From Panaeolus papilionaceus (Eukaryota; Basidiomycota; Agaricomycetes; Agaricales), in the NCBI GenBank assembly GCA_015501605.1, contig JADNRZ010000045.1:1-64000 (forward strand): 64,000 bases of DNA. Reading direction: 5' to 3'. The notes under the pieces were generated by a model, which saw only the letters and a program-made list of their open reading frames with translations, had not been told where the DNA came from and did no database searches. Below, one piece after another: positions 1 through 10,608 of this stretch. Numbering within the stretch: position 1 is the first letter of the stretch; every line of letters starts with the position of its first letter. A program made the translations under genes and the position numbers.

Positions 1-1867
1 ATACCCATGGATAAAGCCAAGGAAGCCACACTAACAGAAATATACATTTTGCTAATTCTACATGCAAATATGGGGATATATAATGCACTTTCATTGGATT
101 TCAGATCTCCAGTATGCAATATTGATATAGAAATATGATGTACTGGCATACATCATACAGAAGCATCACATTTTGGTGCGCTTTTATGAGAATTTAAGGG
201 GTTACATATTAATATGCTGATGGAATGCAAGATAGTGTGTATTTCCACTATTGGTCTGGTGAGAGCCATTTAATAATGTTTATGAAGAGATGTGCCAACT
301 TTCATGGTGGTAGCTGCAGGGGATGTGGAGAAATGAAGCCAAAAAAGCGGAGGGAGGAGGAGGAGAAGGAGGATCAAAGGGTGTTCCCACGCTCTAGTAC
401 CCAAAATGCGAAATGCAATTGCTCCCTCCACAAGCACAACATTTATGATCTGTCTTCAGATCCTGAAAGTAGACATTTGTAGCTTTCTGGTGATATATAT
501 ATGTATAATAAAAAATAGCTAAAAAGCGGTGCAATTAATGCTGCAATATTTGTGGGTGAGGATTAATTAATTAGTGTGGTGTCATTAGTGCCTGGAAGCA
601 GATCAGTGATGCCAATTTCCCAAAAAAGCGAAGCTAATTAATGAGGATTGATGAGATTAAATGGGATCAATGACATCACACTAATATTCCTGATCAGGAC
701 GAAGATTTGATTTGTAAATAGGGGCTCATTTAATCAATGCACAATAACCAGAGCAGATCTGCTGCTTCTGTGGCCACATTTGGCAGATCGGACTGCATTA
801 ATGGATAGATATAGTGTATACCTTTCTAATGATATATATACCTCCCCAAATGGTGCCAAAAGCGAAGCAATATTAAGGAAATAATTGTATAGGGGGATAG
901 GGGCTGAAAAAGCGAACCTGATCTGCTGGGCTGCTGTTACATTTTGGCAGATCAGATGGTGGGATCTTATAGAGGCTGTTAATAGCTTTCTCATGATATA
1001 TAGATCACCCAAAATAGTGCCCAGAGCGGTGCAATATGGAGCAGGATACTGTTTGGGCCAAAGATAGGGGCTTTTCATGTGACCCATGTAAAAAAATAAA
1101 TTTTTAAGGATCAATGGGGTTCATATGCGGGAGGCTGCGTTCAAAATTTCAGCCCAATCGGAGCAGAAATGAGCGTGCTATTCACGATTTATATTATTTT
1201 TTCGATTTATTTTGATTTATCACTGGCTCTGAGAGTGTATTTCCTTAATTGCTCACCAACCACTGATCCCCTCACCCTGAAAATACCCATTCCGGAATCC
1301 TGATTTTTTTCTCTACAAAATCATTATAACACCATGTTGATCAAATCATTTCTTACTGGCCTTGATATGATTTCGCACTACTGGTAGAATTGATGATTTA
1401 CCATGATGCAGCAATGATTTCGCACTGCTGGTAGAAATATTGATTTACCATGATGCAGCAATGATTTCGCACTGCTGGTAGAAATATTGATTTACCATGA
1501 TGCAGCAATGATTTCGCACTCTGATTTATATGATTTTGCATCACATGCAACAATAATGATTTTCTCTTCCTGGTTCATATGATTTCGCACCACTGGTAAT
1601 GATTATAATTTAGCCTTATGCTATCAACCTATATGATTTCGCACTATTGACAATGATAATGATTTATATGATTTGGATTGTCTGATAAAAAGAATGATCT
1701 GGCTCATCATACAAATGATTTATTTTTATGGCATGCTAATGATTTTGCACCATGTTTCGCAATAATGATTTGACTATTGATTATCGCACCTCAATGATTG
1801 CCTATGAGTTATGATATTTCTGTTATGGCAAATTACAATGAGTTGTCATGGCATTGCCATGCCCAAA
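1..1867. repeat. AT-rich non-coding repeat region
   Basis: I see no credible gene here. Part of the stretch (about 745-1075) is a diverged tandem duplication with a period near 164 bp: the blocks 'ATTTGGCAGATC' (about 770 and 935) and 'ATGATATATA' (about 829 and 993) recur at that spacing, with a further 'GTGATATATA' copy at about 489. The motif AAAAGCG(A/G) recurs at 350, 523, 626, 858 and 910. From 1367 a 47-bp tandem repeat follows and decays to about 1800. The region lies where the C-terminal part of the neighbouring Helitron gene should be, so it is probably mobile-element sequence that truncated that gene. Confidence 0.6.
1367..1507. repeat. 47-bp tandem repeat, three units
   Basis: Three contiguous 47-bp units run 1367-1413, 1414-1460 and 1461-1507, each beginning ATGATTTCGCACT and ending CCATGATGCAGCA. 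Units 2 and 3 appear identical and unit 1 differs at a few bases. Degenerate ATGATTTCGCAC half-units continue to about 1800. No open frame uses the repeat. Confidence 0.85.
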
Positions 1868-2966
1868 TCATTCAGGCTTAACAATAACTAGTGATTCATT
1901 GACCAGTGATGGATTATGTGGTATCTGAAGATATGCGCCACCATTTTTCATATGATGCAAGGCAGCTGCTTTGAGTTTGTGTGCTGCCGTGTGCCCATCT
2001 ACATCCATAATTACAATCTTTTCGAATGGTATTTCACTGGAGTTTGATTGAGGAGCATTAGGTGTATGTGAAGGAGTGTCGACTCCTTTGATATTGTCAT
2101 AGCGAGAAGTTGAAGCCTCAATTGCATCAGAGGTGATGATATGCTGAACATGAAATGGTAAAACTTGCTCCTCTTTCAATTCATTGAGCACACCATCATT
2201 AATTTGAATATCTCGATACAAAGGGTTATGCTGTTTTAACCATACGAGAGCAGATCTGACCTTTTCTCGACGGACTGTCAGGTTTTGCCTTTGCTTGAAG
2301 CCATTCTAAAGTAGGAGGTGATGAACCTACAAAGAGCACACAAATGGGTGTAATGATGTCATTTATTGATGGAGGGAGTACCTGAGCGATTTCAGAGGGC
2401 CTTTGCGGATAAATAATAATGTGCCCATGTATACCTCGCTGTGTATCTGGTGTTGAAGAGAGAACATTATCCTCCTTGAGTTGTACAGTCCATGTTTTGG
2501 CATGGCACTTGGCAATCATTGCCTCCTCTATTGGGGTTAGGTCCAACAGCTCGAATGGAACAGGCCCGAGATAGGTCTTATTTGCCAAAGAAAGTGGCAG
2601 TAACTTGTTTCGCTTCAGAGCGCGGTAACAAGTATTACATGATCGAATGATTGTAGTCCCCGTTTCATCATCTGATACACCTTTTGGTTCAAGTAATACA
2701 TCTCTTAAAGTCCCTGAGCTGAATGGAAGAGGAATAGATCTTTCAATTAAATGTTCAGGCGCACGAAGAATATCAATGGGTAATTGAGAGACAGGAGTGA
2801 CATTCTGCTCCGAAAGATTGGCTTGTATGCCACAGACTGCACATGTAAACATTGCGAGAGTGTGAGATGAGGTTCGTTCACGAAACGCCCTTACAAGATC
2901 CTCCTTCACAGACATGGGTACGGTCTGGGGCCAATTATCACGGATAGCATCCCACACACAAGTATT

Positions 2967-2972
2967 CTCCAC
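2967..2972. repeat. Target-site duplication CTCCAC (left)
   Basis: Six bases directly before the TATGG terminus; the identical hexamer follows the right terminus at 3648-3653. Confidence 0.85.
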
Positions 2973-3647
2973 TATGGTGTGCCGTTTGCACTTTTATTAT
3001 TAGGCCCAAACATTTTAAATACTTTTGTAAACTAATCTAAACTTTTGTAATAACTTGGTGATTCTAAACATTTATTGGGCGCTTTTAATATTATTTAAAC
3101 ATTTCTTGGGCATTTGACAGGTTCTTCCAACATTCCTCGAGCGCTTGATCGGTTGTTCAAACATTTTATGAGCGCTTATGACAAAGTATCAAACATATTC
3201 ACCCAATTCGATGGCTCTTCAAACATTTTCTGAGCGCTTAGAAGGCAACATGTCATCTACACTAACAAATGAGAGCGCTTAAAGACTAAATTTCTGAATT
3301 CATGCTAATGATTTCATTATAGTCTACATAATAAAAACTACATCAAAATTCATTATCTTTCTAAAAGCTTAAGCACTCAAAATTTTCTGCACATTTGTGT
3401 AGGTGCACAAGAAATGTTGAGAAAAGTAGACAAGTTTTGAAAGATGTGATGTAAGCGCCCAAAAGATGTTTAGAGATTGTTCAGAAAAAATTGAAATTTC
3501 TCAATAGACGCACAAAATGTTTGGGAAAACAATGAAAGCGCCCAAAAGATGTTTACATTTCACAGGTAATTACAAAAGTTCAGTTTAGGTTTTAAAATTA
3601 CTTGAAATGTTTAGGACTAATAATAAATGTGCAAACGGCGCACCATA
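2973..3647. mobile_element. 675-bp inverted-repeat element (MITE-like), 6-bp TSD
   Basis: The left end starts TATGGTGTGCCGTTTGCAC and the right end is its near-perfect inverse (GTGCAAACGGCGCACCATA). Imperfect inverted similarity extends about 110 bp inward. The site CTCCAC is present exactly on both sides (2967-2972 and 3648-3653). Subterminal AAACATTTT...GAGCGCTT motifs repeat on the left, with inverted copies (GCGCCCAAAAGATGTTT) on the right. No transposase ORF lies inside, so it is non-autonomous. Excising it restores the frame of the surrounding Helitron-type gene across ADV-ENTC. Confidence 0.88.
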
Positions 3648-4849
3648 CTCCACATCAGCAATCCTCTTCAGTGAATCTAGTGTTTCGCGTTCCAATACTT
3701 TATGCTGTGCTATAAGGAATTTACGCAATAGTGAACATAGAGGTTTAACGGAGGTCTCATCACCATATTCAACGTTACAGCATGTGAGAACCCGATGTAG
3801 AGCTCTACTCGTGAGTCTTAGGCGCAAGACATCCAACAAATAAATTCGCAGCTGAACACTAGACCACGCAGATATATGGCTTGCACTTTCACTGACTGTA
3901 ATCACCAATTGGCGGCAAGCACTGCCACTCGAATCTGCGCACATTCCTAGCGATAAATGGGATACCAGCAAGGTTCTTAGGTTCTCGGTGATGGGTTTAT
4001 ATGACACATCGGGCACAACATTATGAAGCAAGAGCTCGCACAAGAGGCATTCTTTGTTCGCATACTCCACCAAAGTAAATAATTTGATATAATCGTTGCT
4101 CAAAGGGTGATGGTGTTTGCCACTACAATCTAAAACAGATGTAGATGAACCAGAAGGCGAAATTATGGCATTAACAGTGTGACTATGTCCAGTATATGAA
4201 CACTGGCAGGAGGGAGTACATCTCAAAAACAATGAATCGGCACCAGGGCCAGTGACATCAGAGTCTACAGAGGATGTCATCAATTGATAACGAAGACAGC
4301 AAAGAGAGAAACCTTGGGTAAGTTCGTGAACATAGGTTAATTTGACGGTAACATACCTTGATTACGAATCCGAATGGCATTCAACGCATTCGCACCAAAA
4401 ACCAAAATGTGGTTGGGACCCAACAAGACATGAGCATCCGGGATAGCAGTTGTGCCGTGATTGAACCAATCACAACCTAGGCAAACATCCCAAACAGTCT
4501 CAGAATGAGGATCCGCAGCTTTGAGCGACAGAGCACACGAGAAGCGGCCATGACTGGTTTGACAAGCAACAGGTATTACTTTGGTTTGGGTGCCAGAGTT
4601 GACGAGATATAAATTGATGCCAGAACAAAAAGACTTTGGTATGTAAGAAGATGAAGCGGTTGGATCGAAGACGGCATTACAGGAATTACCGTCTATGAGA
4701 GTAGATAAGTGCATCATGATGGTCATGTAGCAAAGGGATACAGATAGAGCCTGAGTCAGCGACTCAAGACGAGATATGCTCCAGAGAGCGGAGTGGGATA
4801 AGCAGAGTGGGACAAAATTACCATAGAGATGTGAATGTACAGCCACCAC

Positions 4850-5358
4850 AAATCCTCCGCCAAAATCTTTTTGAACATTTCACTAAAACCCACTACCTGA
4901 AGGTAGCGGGGATTTGTGACATTGTGACACCACGTGAAGCCTTAGTCAAGTCAGTGGTGACCCCCTGCCTGTAAGTACTATCACCATCGTCTTCCCCTTC
5001 CTCAACGTCCTAGACTGCTCTTCGCTCTTGGGCCTTTCAAGTGATGTTTTACACAGGGATGGATCACCTTGAATGGTTAAGGTGACTATGATCAACACAT
5101 CGCCATACTCATCGTTGACATATATCATCCCAGTTCTCTCGTGTTGACCACCCCATCCTCGCAGCACCTCACACAAACGTGTCATAATTCAACTACAGTC
5201 AATGCGAATGGCGTGTCTCGCCTGATCATACTCTAGACCATTGCCCTAACCAACACCGACGACAGGGTGATTGTCATGGGGTACGGCAATACCCTCCGTC
5301 TGGTTTTTCATTGGTCGTTGCTTCCTTTCCTACTGTTGGTGGTTTGTGTATGCTGCAT
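4850..5358. other. Intergenic, no gene seen
   Basis: Short frames only, without recognisable domains. The BUB3-derived duplicated block begins at about 5359. Confidence 0.5.
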
Positions 5359-5586
5359 GGACCTGTGGCGAGCATTGGTTTTAATTGTGATGGTCAACAG
5401 CTGGCGGTCGCAGTTAGTTATACTTGGGATGGGGGAGAGGAAGACACGAGGGCCGCGCAGGTTATGTCCTAGATTGGTGTTAGGAAGGTTGGGGATGAAG
5501 TGAAGGTGCGTTTTTATCACTATATATACGCCATCGTGGACGCTAATTTTCTTTGTTCCTTTCAGCCCAAATCTTGGAGTGGTTAA
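5359..5586 (+). pseudogene. Truncated 3' fragment of BUB3 (duplicate)
   Basis: This stretch matches, in the opposite orientation, the 3' end of the intact BUB3 gene at 58449-59900. It starts at the Gly-Pro-Val-Ala codons, keeps FNCDGQ and AVSYTWD, and includes the last intron (GTGCGT...TTTCAG) and the final PKSWSG-stop. A TAG replaces a Trp codon near 5470, and the first four-fifths of the gene are absent. Because the intron is kept, the copy arose through DNA and not through mRNA. It is the leading edge of an inverted segmental duplication that continues through the downstream GTPase gene. Confidence 0.88.
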
Positions 5587-5988
5587 GGGACGCGCAAACA
5601 ATTCATAATCCCTCTTTTCCTTGCTGCTATGTCGTATGTTACTATTGTGTGTTCTTCGCATCCCATGGCCTCGCAATGAGTATTTTTAACTATACCTCGA
5701 CTTGAGGTGCGCCGGGATGTCAATCAACATTTGTGTCTGTTTCCTTCTCGTGTCACAATAGGTAGGATCAAATAGATTGTACCACTTGACCTCCTCGTGG
5801 CTTTCGTGAGTTGGTCTGTGTCGTCGACATAATTATAGATGCAGTGAACTCATACACATGACCTACACACGGCGTTTGTGTGGCAAACAGGGTATATTTC
5901 TTCAGGTTGATTCTTCCTCTCGCACACTCATTCTCCCTTTCCCCCAAATCACTTGCCCTAGGTCTCTTCAGCAATTTTTCCTCGCTAC

Positions 5989-7541
5989 ATGGATAGTTCT
6001 CCTCCTGTCAAATTGAAGAACCTAGATATGCATGGTCCGATTTCAGTGGAAGAGATTGCTGAATCAGATAACGACAAGCTTGGATGGGGCTTCGTGATAT
6101 TGTGGGTGTACTGCGACAATTCCTGGGCCAATACTTATGTGGCCATTCATAGACTCATGGGCCCGAAGGGATCTGGTAAAAGTACCGTGAGGTCATGCAT
6201 TGTACCTTGATACTTCTCGTTGTTGATCTGTTACTTTACTGCGCCGCTATAACAGTTTATCAAGACGCTTTCATTGAATGGTGCTACGAACATCGAGTTG
6301 CCGAGCGCTACACAGTCAATCATCCCATACCGAATCAAAAATGTGACCTGGCGCGAACATGCGGTTCATATTGTGGACGTCCCTGGGTTTGCATATACTG
6401 AAATATTGGAAATGAAAATAGTTTCACTGTTGAGCGAATGGATGAAGAATGCCGGGTAATTTTCATGTACTCTCGATTCTTAAATGAATTTCTCATGATC
6501 ACTCTTAGCATTCAGGTCTTTTACCATATTATATATTTTACGCCTATTACCTTCGTTGGACTGCCAGGGAGTCGGAGACAAATGCTTAAAACTTTTCGAT
6601 CCATAACAGGTGTTGGCTCTGCCACGAACGTCACCGTTGCTACCACGATGTGGGACACCATTCGGGGTGAAGCTGCTGCAAAGTGGGCGGAGGGGACGTT
6701 CAATCAACTCAGGGATGACACTTGGGTGGTAAGTATGTCTCCCTTGGATCTCGCCACAACATCAAACTCTGCTCAACCTGATGTCATTATTTAGGACTAT
6801 ATAAAAGCGGGTAGTGACCTGGTCAGATTTTATAACACACCCGAGTCAGCATTGTCGATCCTGGATACCCTTGCAAGTCGATATAACGGAGTAGCCAAGT
6901 CCAACCTTGAAGATCTTCACAAACATTACTTCCAGTGGTCTTCTGTTCCCAACCACATGCTCACCGACCTTCAATGTCGATTTGAATTGCTTCACTCACA
7001 TGTACCCACTATCCCGGACTCAGATCATGAATCAGCACTATCAAAGATGCTCCTCGCTTCTCTCTGTCTGCCAATACTCAAAGAAGCTCAACAAAGGCTT
7101 CGTATGTTTGAGGAGGAACTGCAAGAGTCTCAAAAGCTACCCACTCCTGATGGTTCGGATGTCGTGTCACAGGTTCACAACCCGAACATTGTCGCAACCC
7201 AAATTTCAATCTCAGATTCAGAGAGTGACGTCACCCATGCGTTGACAATGTCTCCAGGTTCGCCTCCAAGAGTTTCGAGAACCCTTCCAAAAGAGGACAA
7301 AACCAGTGATGGGGATGGTGCGCCACATGTTCTCGACGCTGCCATAGTTGCACTGCAAATCTCGCCCCCAGATTTGGACGACGACAGTATTCATGGCTTG
7401 ACTATCATATCTACAGGTCCGCCCCAGAGCAATCCGAATCCGCCTGAAGTGCTCCCGCTCCAGGGGATATTTGCATGGGTCATGAGTTGGGTGAAGCGCT
7501 CCGTCAACGGCATTACAAGGCGACATGTCAACGAAGCTTAA
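5989..7541 (+). CDS. P-loop GTPase, acidic-tail subfamily (duplicate copy)
   Basis: Predicted P-loop GTPase of 437 aa from five exons: 5989-6101, 6153-6186, 6256-6455, 6509-6728 and 6795-7541, all with GT-AG introns. The 34-nt exon 2 encodes the Walker A loop MGPKGSGKST (about residue 39-48). The G3-like motif is VDVPGF, and VATTMWD stands where a G4 motif (NKxD/TKxD) would be expected. The C-terminal quarter is low complexity, Asp/Ser/Pro-rich, and ends in a short basic segment. The closest relative in the window is the minus-strand gene at 56562-58020, with the same exon plan and similar flanks, so this copy arose by inverted segmental duplication. All exons are open, so it may be functional, although V replaces T in DTPG. 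I infer membership of the broad AIG1/TRAFAC-like group of fungal G-domain proteins. Its cellular role is unknown. Confidence 0.8.
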
Positions 7542-7841
7542 GCTAGTGGGTCCATTTCCGTATATAATGCAGGCAGACTGCTAACTTGAATTCTTTTTCT
7601 TTTTTCATTCAGGGAATGCCGTTTTCCTTTCAGTAGTTGTTGTCTTTTGGTTTTCCGTTCCTTTCTGGACTTATCCATGTTTTTGTCAATATGCCGAGGA
7701 TTTTCCACATGCTCACAAATCGGTTTTGATATGTGGTGTTTGTGTATGCGTCTCAGTGTATTTATGGTGTGAATGTCCTGGCTGAGTGTGGGGCGAATAA
7801 CATTCATGTTCATTTTGTTGTGTTAGAATTCAGCTACATAC

Positions 7842-9144
7842 TTCCTCGCATTCCCTACATCATTCACCTAGTACTGAAATTGCCTCTCTCAATGTGTGTA
7901 ATCCCCACATCACCCCTGATAAATCCATGATGAACATCCCAGTACGCAGTTCCATACTTCAGTAACTTCACCGCACCGAGTAATGGCATTCAAATGGGCT
8001 ACTCTTGGCCCGTTACCCCTGAAGACCCTCTTCTCTTCTCGTATTTCAATAACATCACTCGTTTACATGTAAATGGATTTGAATGTTTCATGTCCTTCGT
8101 TTCAATACATTTAATGATTTCATATTTCCATTCATAAGAAAAAGATACAATTTGGATACACTTATGATTAGGAGATCGAATAAACCAACAAACACGGCTA
8201 CACCTCTATTTCAGCTGTGGTGTGAGACCGCGGTATAGTGGTTATAGTGGTCCGAGTTCTCAGCTGTGAATCAACGCAAAGCCACTGGACTGTGTCGCAT
8301 GGTACCTCCACCTGCAGTGGGTTGGGTCGGTTATGTGTCTTGTTCGTTGAATCGATCATACTTGCGAACACCTCGGGTAGAGTAGGGATGCTAACAAGTG
8401 GGCAGGTTAGCTGGAGACAGATATAGTCAATTTTGACTTTTGGCTTTTGACTTCCTTTGGCTTTGCCTATCCAACGCCCGTGCCCATTCATTCATTTTCT
8501 TGCCCTCGTGTGTCGCACTTCATATTGCAATCCACATCGCATTCACCCTACTTAGGGAGGTCCTGTGTTGTTTCGCGTTCGTCAATCACTGTCAAACCCC
8601 AGGGGCCAGAAAAACCAACCACAGATACGGGGGGAGTTTCCGTCTCAGGGTAGTAGGTTTTCCGACCTTGAGCTTCGATGCTAAAATGGGAAATGTGGTG
8701 TGAAAAATTGACCCTGAGTAGCGTGAATATGTCTGCTTTTGAGATAGGTTTGACGGCCGTTATAACCTCCACCCACAGAGCGGAGTGGGCAGAAATTATG
8801 GCCACAAATCGAACAATTGCAGCCACACGCCTGGCCCGGTGTGACGGAAATCCCAGTGCCTCAAAATTCCCCACCCTACTGAAATTCTGATGAAGGCAAC
8901 ATTTCCCGGCCAGGCACTAAGGGTTTTCATACTTGGAAATCACACAACATTGCCATTTTAGGAAATAAAAAGCGATTTATTATTGCCCGAAATGGCGTTT
9001 AATACTATTTGAGTGGGGGTTTTTCTACTGTTATAATACAAGCAGTAAGGAGGTACTTTCTACACTAAATAGTGGAAAACCCCTTGATTATGTTAGGAAA
9101 AAATGGAATATGAACAGTAGAAATGTGAGATATTGGCGGTATGC
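7842..9144. other. Intergenic, no gene seen
   Basis: Overlapping short frames on both strands have no domain or splice pattern I can support. The stretch separates the duplicated GTPase block from the 3' end of the minus-strand gene that stops at 9145. Confidence 0.5.
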
Positions 9145-9989
9145 TCATGCTTTCGCAGCAGGCCCCTTCTTACCATTCCTTCCTCCTGCTCCTGCCTCCT
9201 GGGACCCTGCCTTTGCCTTTCCTTTATTCAAAGCTGCACTGGCCACCACCTTTGCTGCTGCAGCAGTCTGTGCCCTGGTTGATGCTCGTGTCCTTGCTGC
9301 TGCAGTCTTCTGTGCCTTCTGTGGCCTGGAACCATCAGACCCCCCTTCCTGCGGCTCACTAGTGCTCTTTCGTTTCCCTCCAGTGTTTTGTGTGGTAATC
9401 GCAGGGGCCTTCGGATCAGGGGTGATGTCGAAGGGTGCAAAGTGATGTTGAGCTGTGAGATTATGTTGAAAGCAAGCCATGACTTCGTCTGGCATGTCAA
9501 TGGCTTCATCGTCGTCACCCTGACTAAGTTCCTTGTCATCAAAGGGGCTGATATCCAATCCTGGGCCGCCAATGGCAACTCCATCAGCCTGGCCTGCATC
9601 TGCGACTGCACCAGCAGTCTCGACAAAACCCTCTGCCCCTTCCTCAACCCAACCCATACCTTCCACCTCAACTTCACCACCATTGCCACTAACATCCACC
9701 TCAACTTCGCCACCAGCTTCCACCTCAACTTCGCCACCATTGCCACCAACATCCTCTTCAACTTCGCCACCAGCTTCCTCCTCAACCTGCATACCACCAT
9801 TATCCTGTTCTTGTTCCATTGCTGCTTCCTCGGCTTCCCTCTCCAACGCCCACTGTGCCAGCTTCATTTTCCGTGCCTGTGCCTTCGCCTTCCTAATTGA
9901 GCCGGTGGGATCGCTTTGGATAACCTTCTTGTGCCAGCGCTTATTCTTGTTTGTGGTCCTTAGAATCTCGTGAGTCGCCCATCCATGTC

Positions 9990-10352
9990 TGTAACGGTTC
10001 GATTTTATTTTCATTTCACTTCTTCGTCATTTCTTCCCTTAGTATTATCAGTCAGAAAAGCCTCACAAAACCCCTATCCCATTCTTATCTTATCTTTCAT
10101 CAGACCCCTTCGTAGACTACCAACCTCCTTTATTTGTTTATCTTTAACTTCGCTTACTCCTTGGTAGTTTTATAGTATTTGTTCTTAAACCTTATTTTAG
10201 CGTATAAATAGTCGAGTAAGAGGACTCATTGTCCTCAGTTTGAATCCATTGCGTTAAACTGTATTTTACCGCGTGCATTTGAGCTACCCCAATTCCCGTG
10301 TGCCGTTTTAACCTCAACGTCGCCTTCGCCACCGTGAGCACGAAACGTCACA
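9990..10352 (+). repeat. 5' LTR (363 bp)
   Basis: TG...CA-bounded repeat, identical by eye to 19914-20276. A TATA box (TATAAATAG, 10203-10211) marks the probable promoter, placing the start of R near 10230-10240. Confidence 0.95.
10203..10211 (+). promoter_or_regulatory. LTR TATA box
   Basis: TATAAATAG in the 5' LTR, about 400 bp upstream of the Gag-Pol start; the same box recurs in the 3' LTR. Confidence 0.6.
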
Positions 10353-10608
10353 TATTTTTTTACATATACGCAAGAAAACTCGACAACACCGACATCTTTT
10401 TCTTTTATCTCTTTCTCTCTCTTTTTGAAAACAACAAACCCCAAAAACATCGACCCTATCGACGACCACGGCTTGATCACCCGGTGAGTTTTAGATAGTT
10501 TTATTTCTTTTATTTCTCTATCTACTATTGATATCCAGAGGCTAGTCCCTGGATAATTTGATTCTCGCGAGACTTTACTTTACGATACCTGACGCTATTT
10601 CTAATAGA

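Larger units (their letters stand above)
1868..4849 (-). pseudogene. Helitron-type element protein (DUF6570 region), disrupted
   Basis: This is the N-terminal half of a fungal Helitron-associated replication protein. On the minus strand, exon 1 (4357 to about 4849; a more likely start is the Met near 4726) has an aspartic-protease-like stretch (AVFDPTASSSYIPKSF, then CLGCDWFN). A GTATGT/TAG intron (4265-4356) joins it in frame to 3648-4264. After removing the inserted element at 2973-3647 and one copy of its duplicated site, the frame continues into 2226-2966. That part carries the DUF6570-like region: CAVCG, CNTCYRALKRNK, SLANKTYLGPVP and EEAMIAKCHAK. Near 2284 a one-base shift moves the frame so that EKVRSALVWLKQHNPLYRD follows and runs to the stop at 1868. 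The Helitron_like_N, Rep and helicase domains are missing. So the gene was hit by an insertion, a frameshift and a C-terminal truncation. The family assignment rests on remembered conserved motifs. Confidence 0.72.
5359..7840 (+). repeat. Inverted segmental duplication, copy 1
   Basis: About 2.5 kb matches the reverse complement of about 56270-58760. It covers the BUB3 3' end, the intergenic spacer, the whole GTPase gene and about 300 bp of its 3' flank; for example CACAAATCGGTTTTGATA and GGTGTGAATGTCCTGGCTGA correspond to near-identical bases by the other copy. The block ends shortly after GTTGTGTTAGAATTC (about 7840). Confidence 0.85.

Noticed and set aside
1367..1800. CRISPR-like spaced repeats
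   Set aside because: Repeats are contiguous with no unique spacers, and the genome is eukaryotic.
5308..5676. Minus-strand 122-aa ORF over the BUB3 fragment
   Set aside because: Antisense of the BUB3 duplicate and its spacer; no independent support.
9533..9973. Plus-strand Ser/Thr/Pro-rich ORF opposite the GGEVEV repeats
   Set aside because: It is the antisense shadow of the repetitive acidic region of the minus-strand gene; it has no start context of its own.
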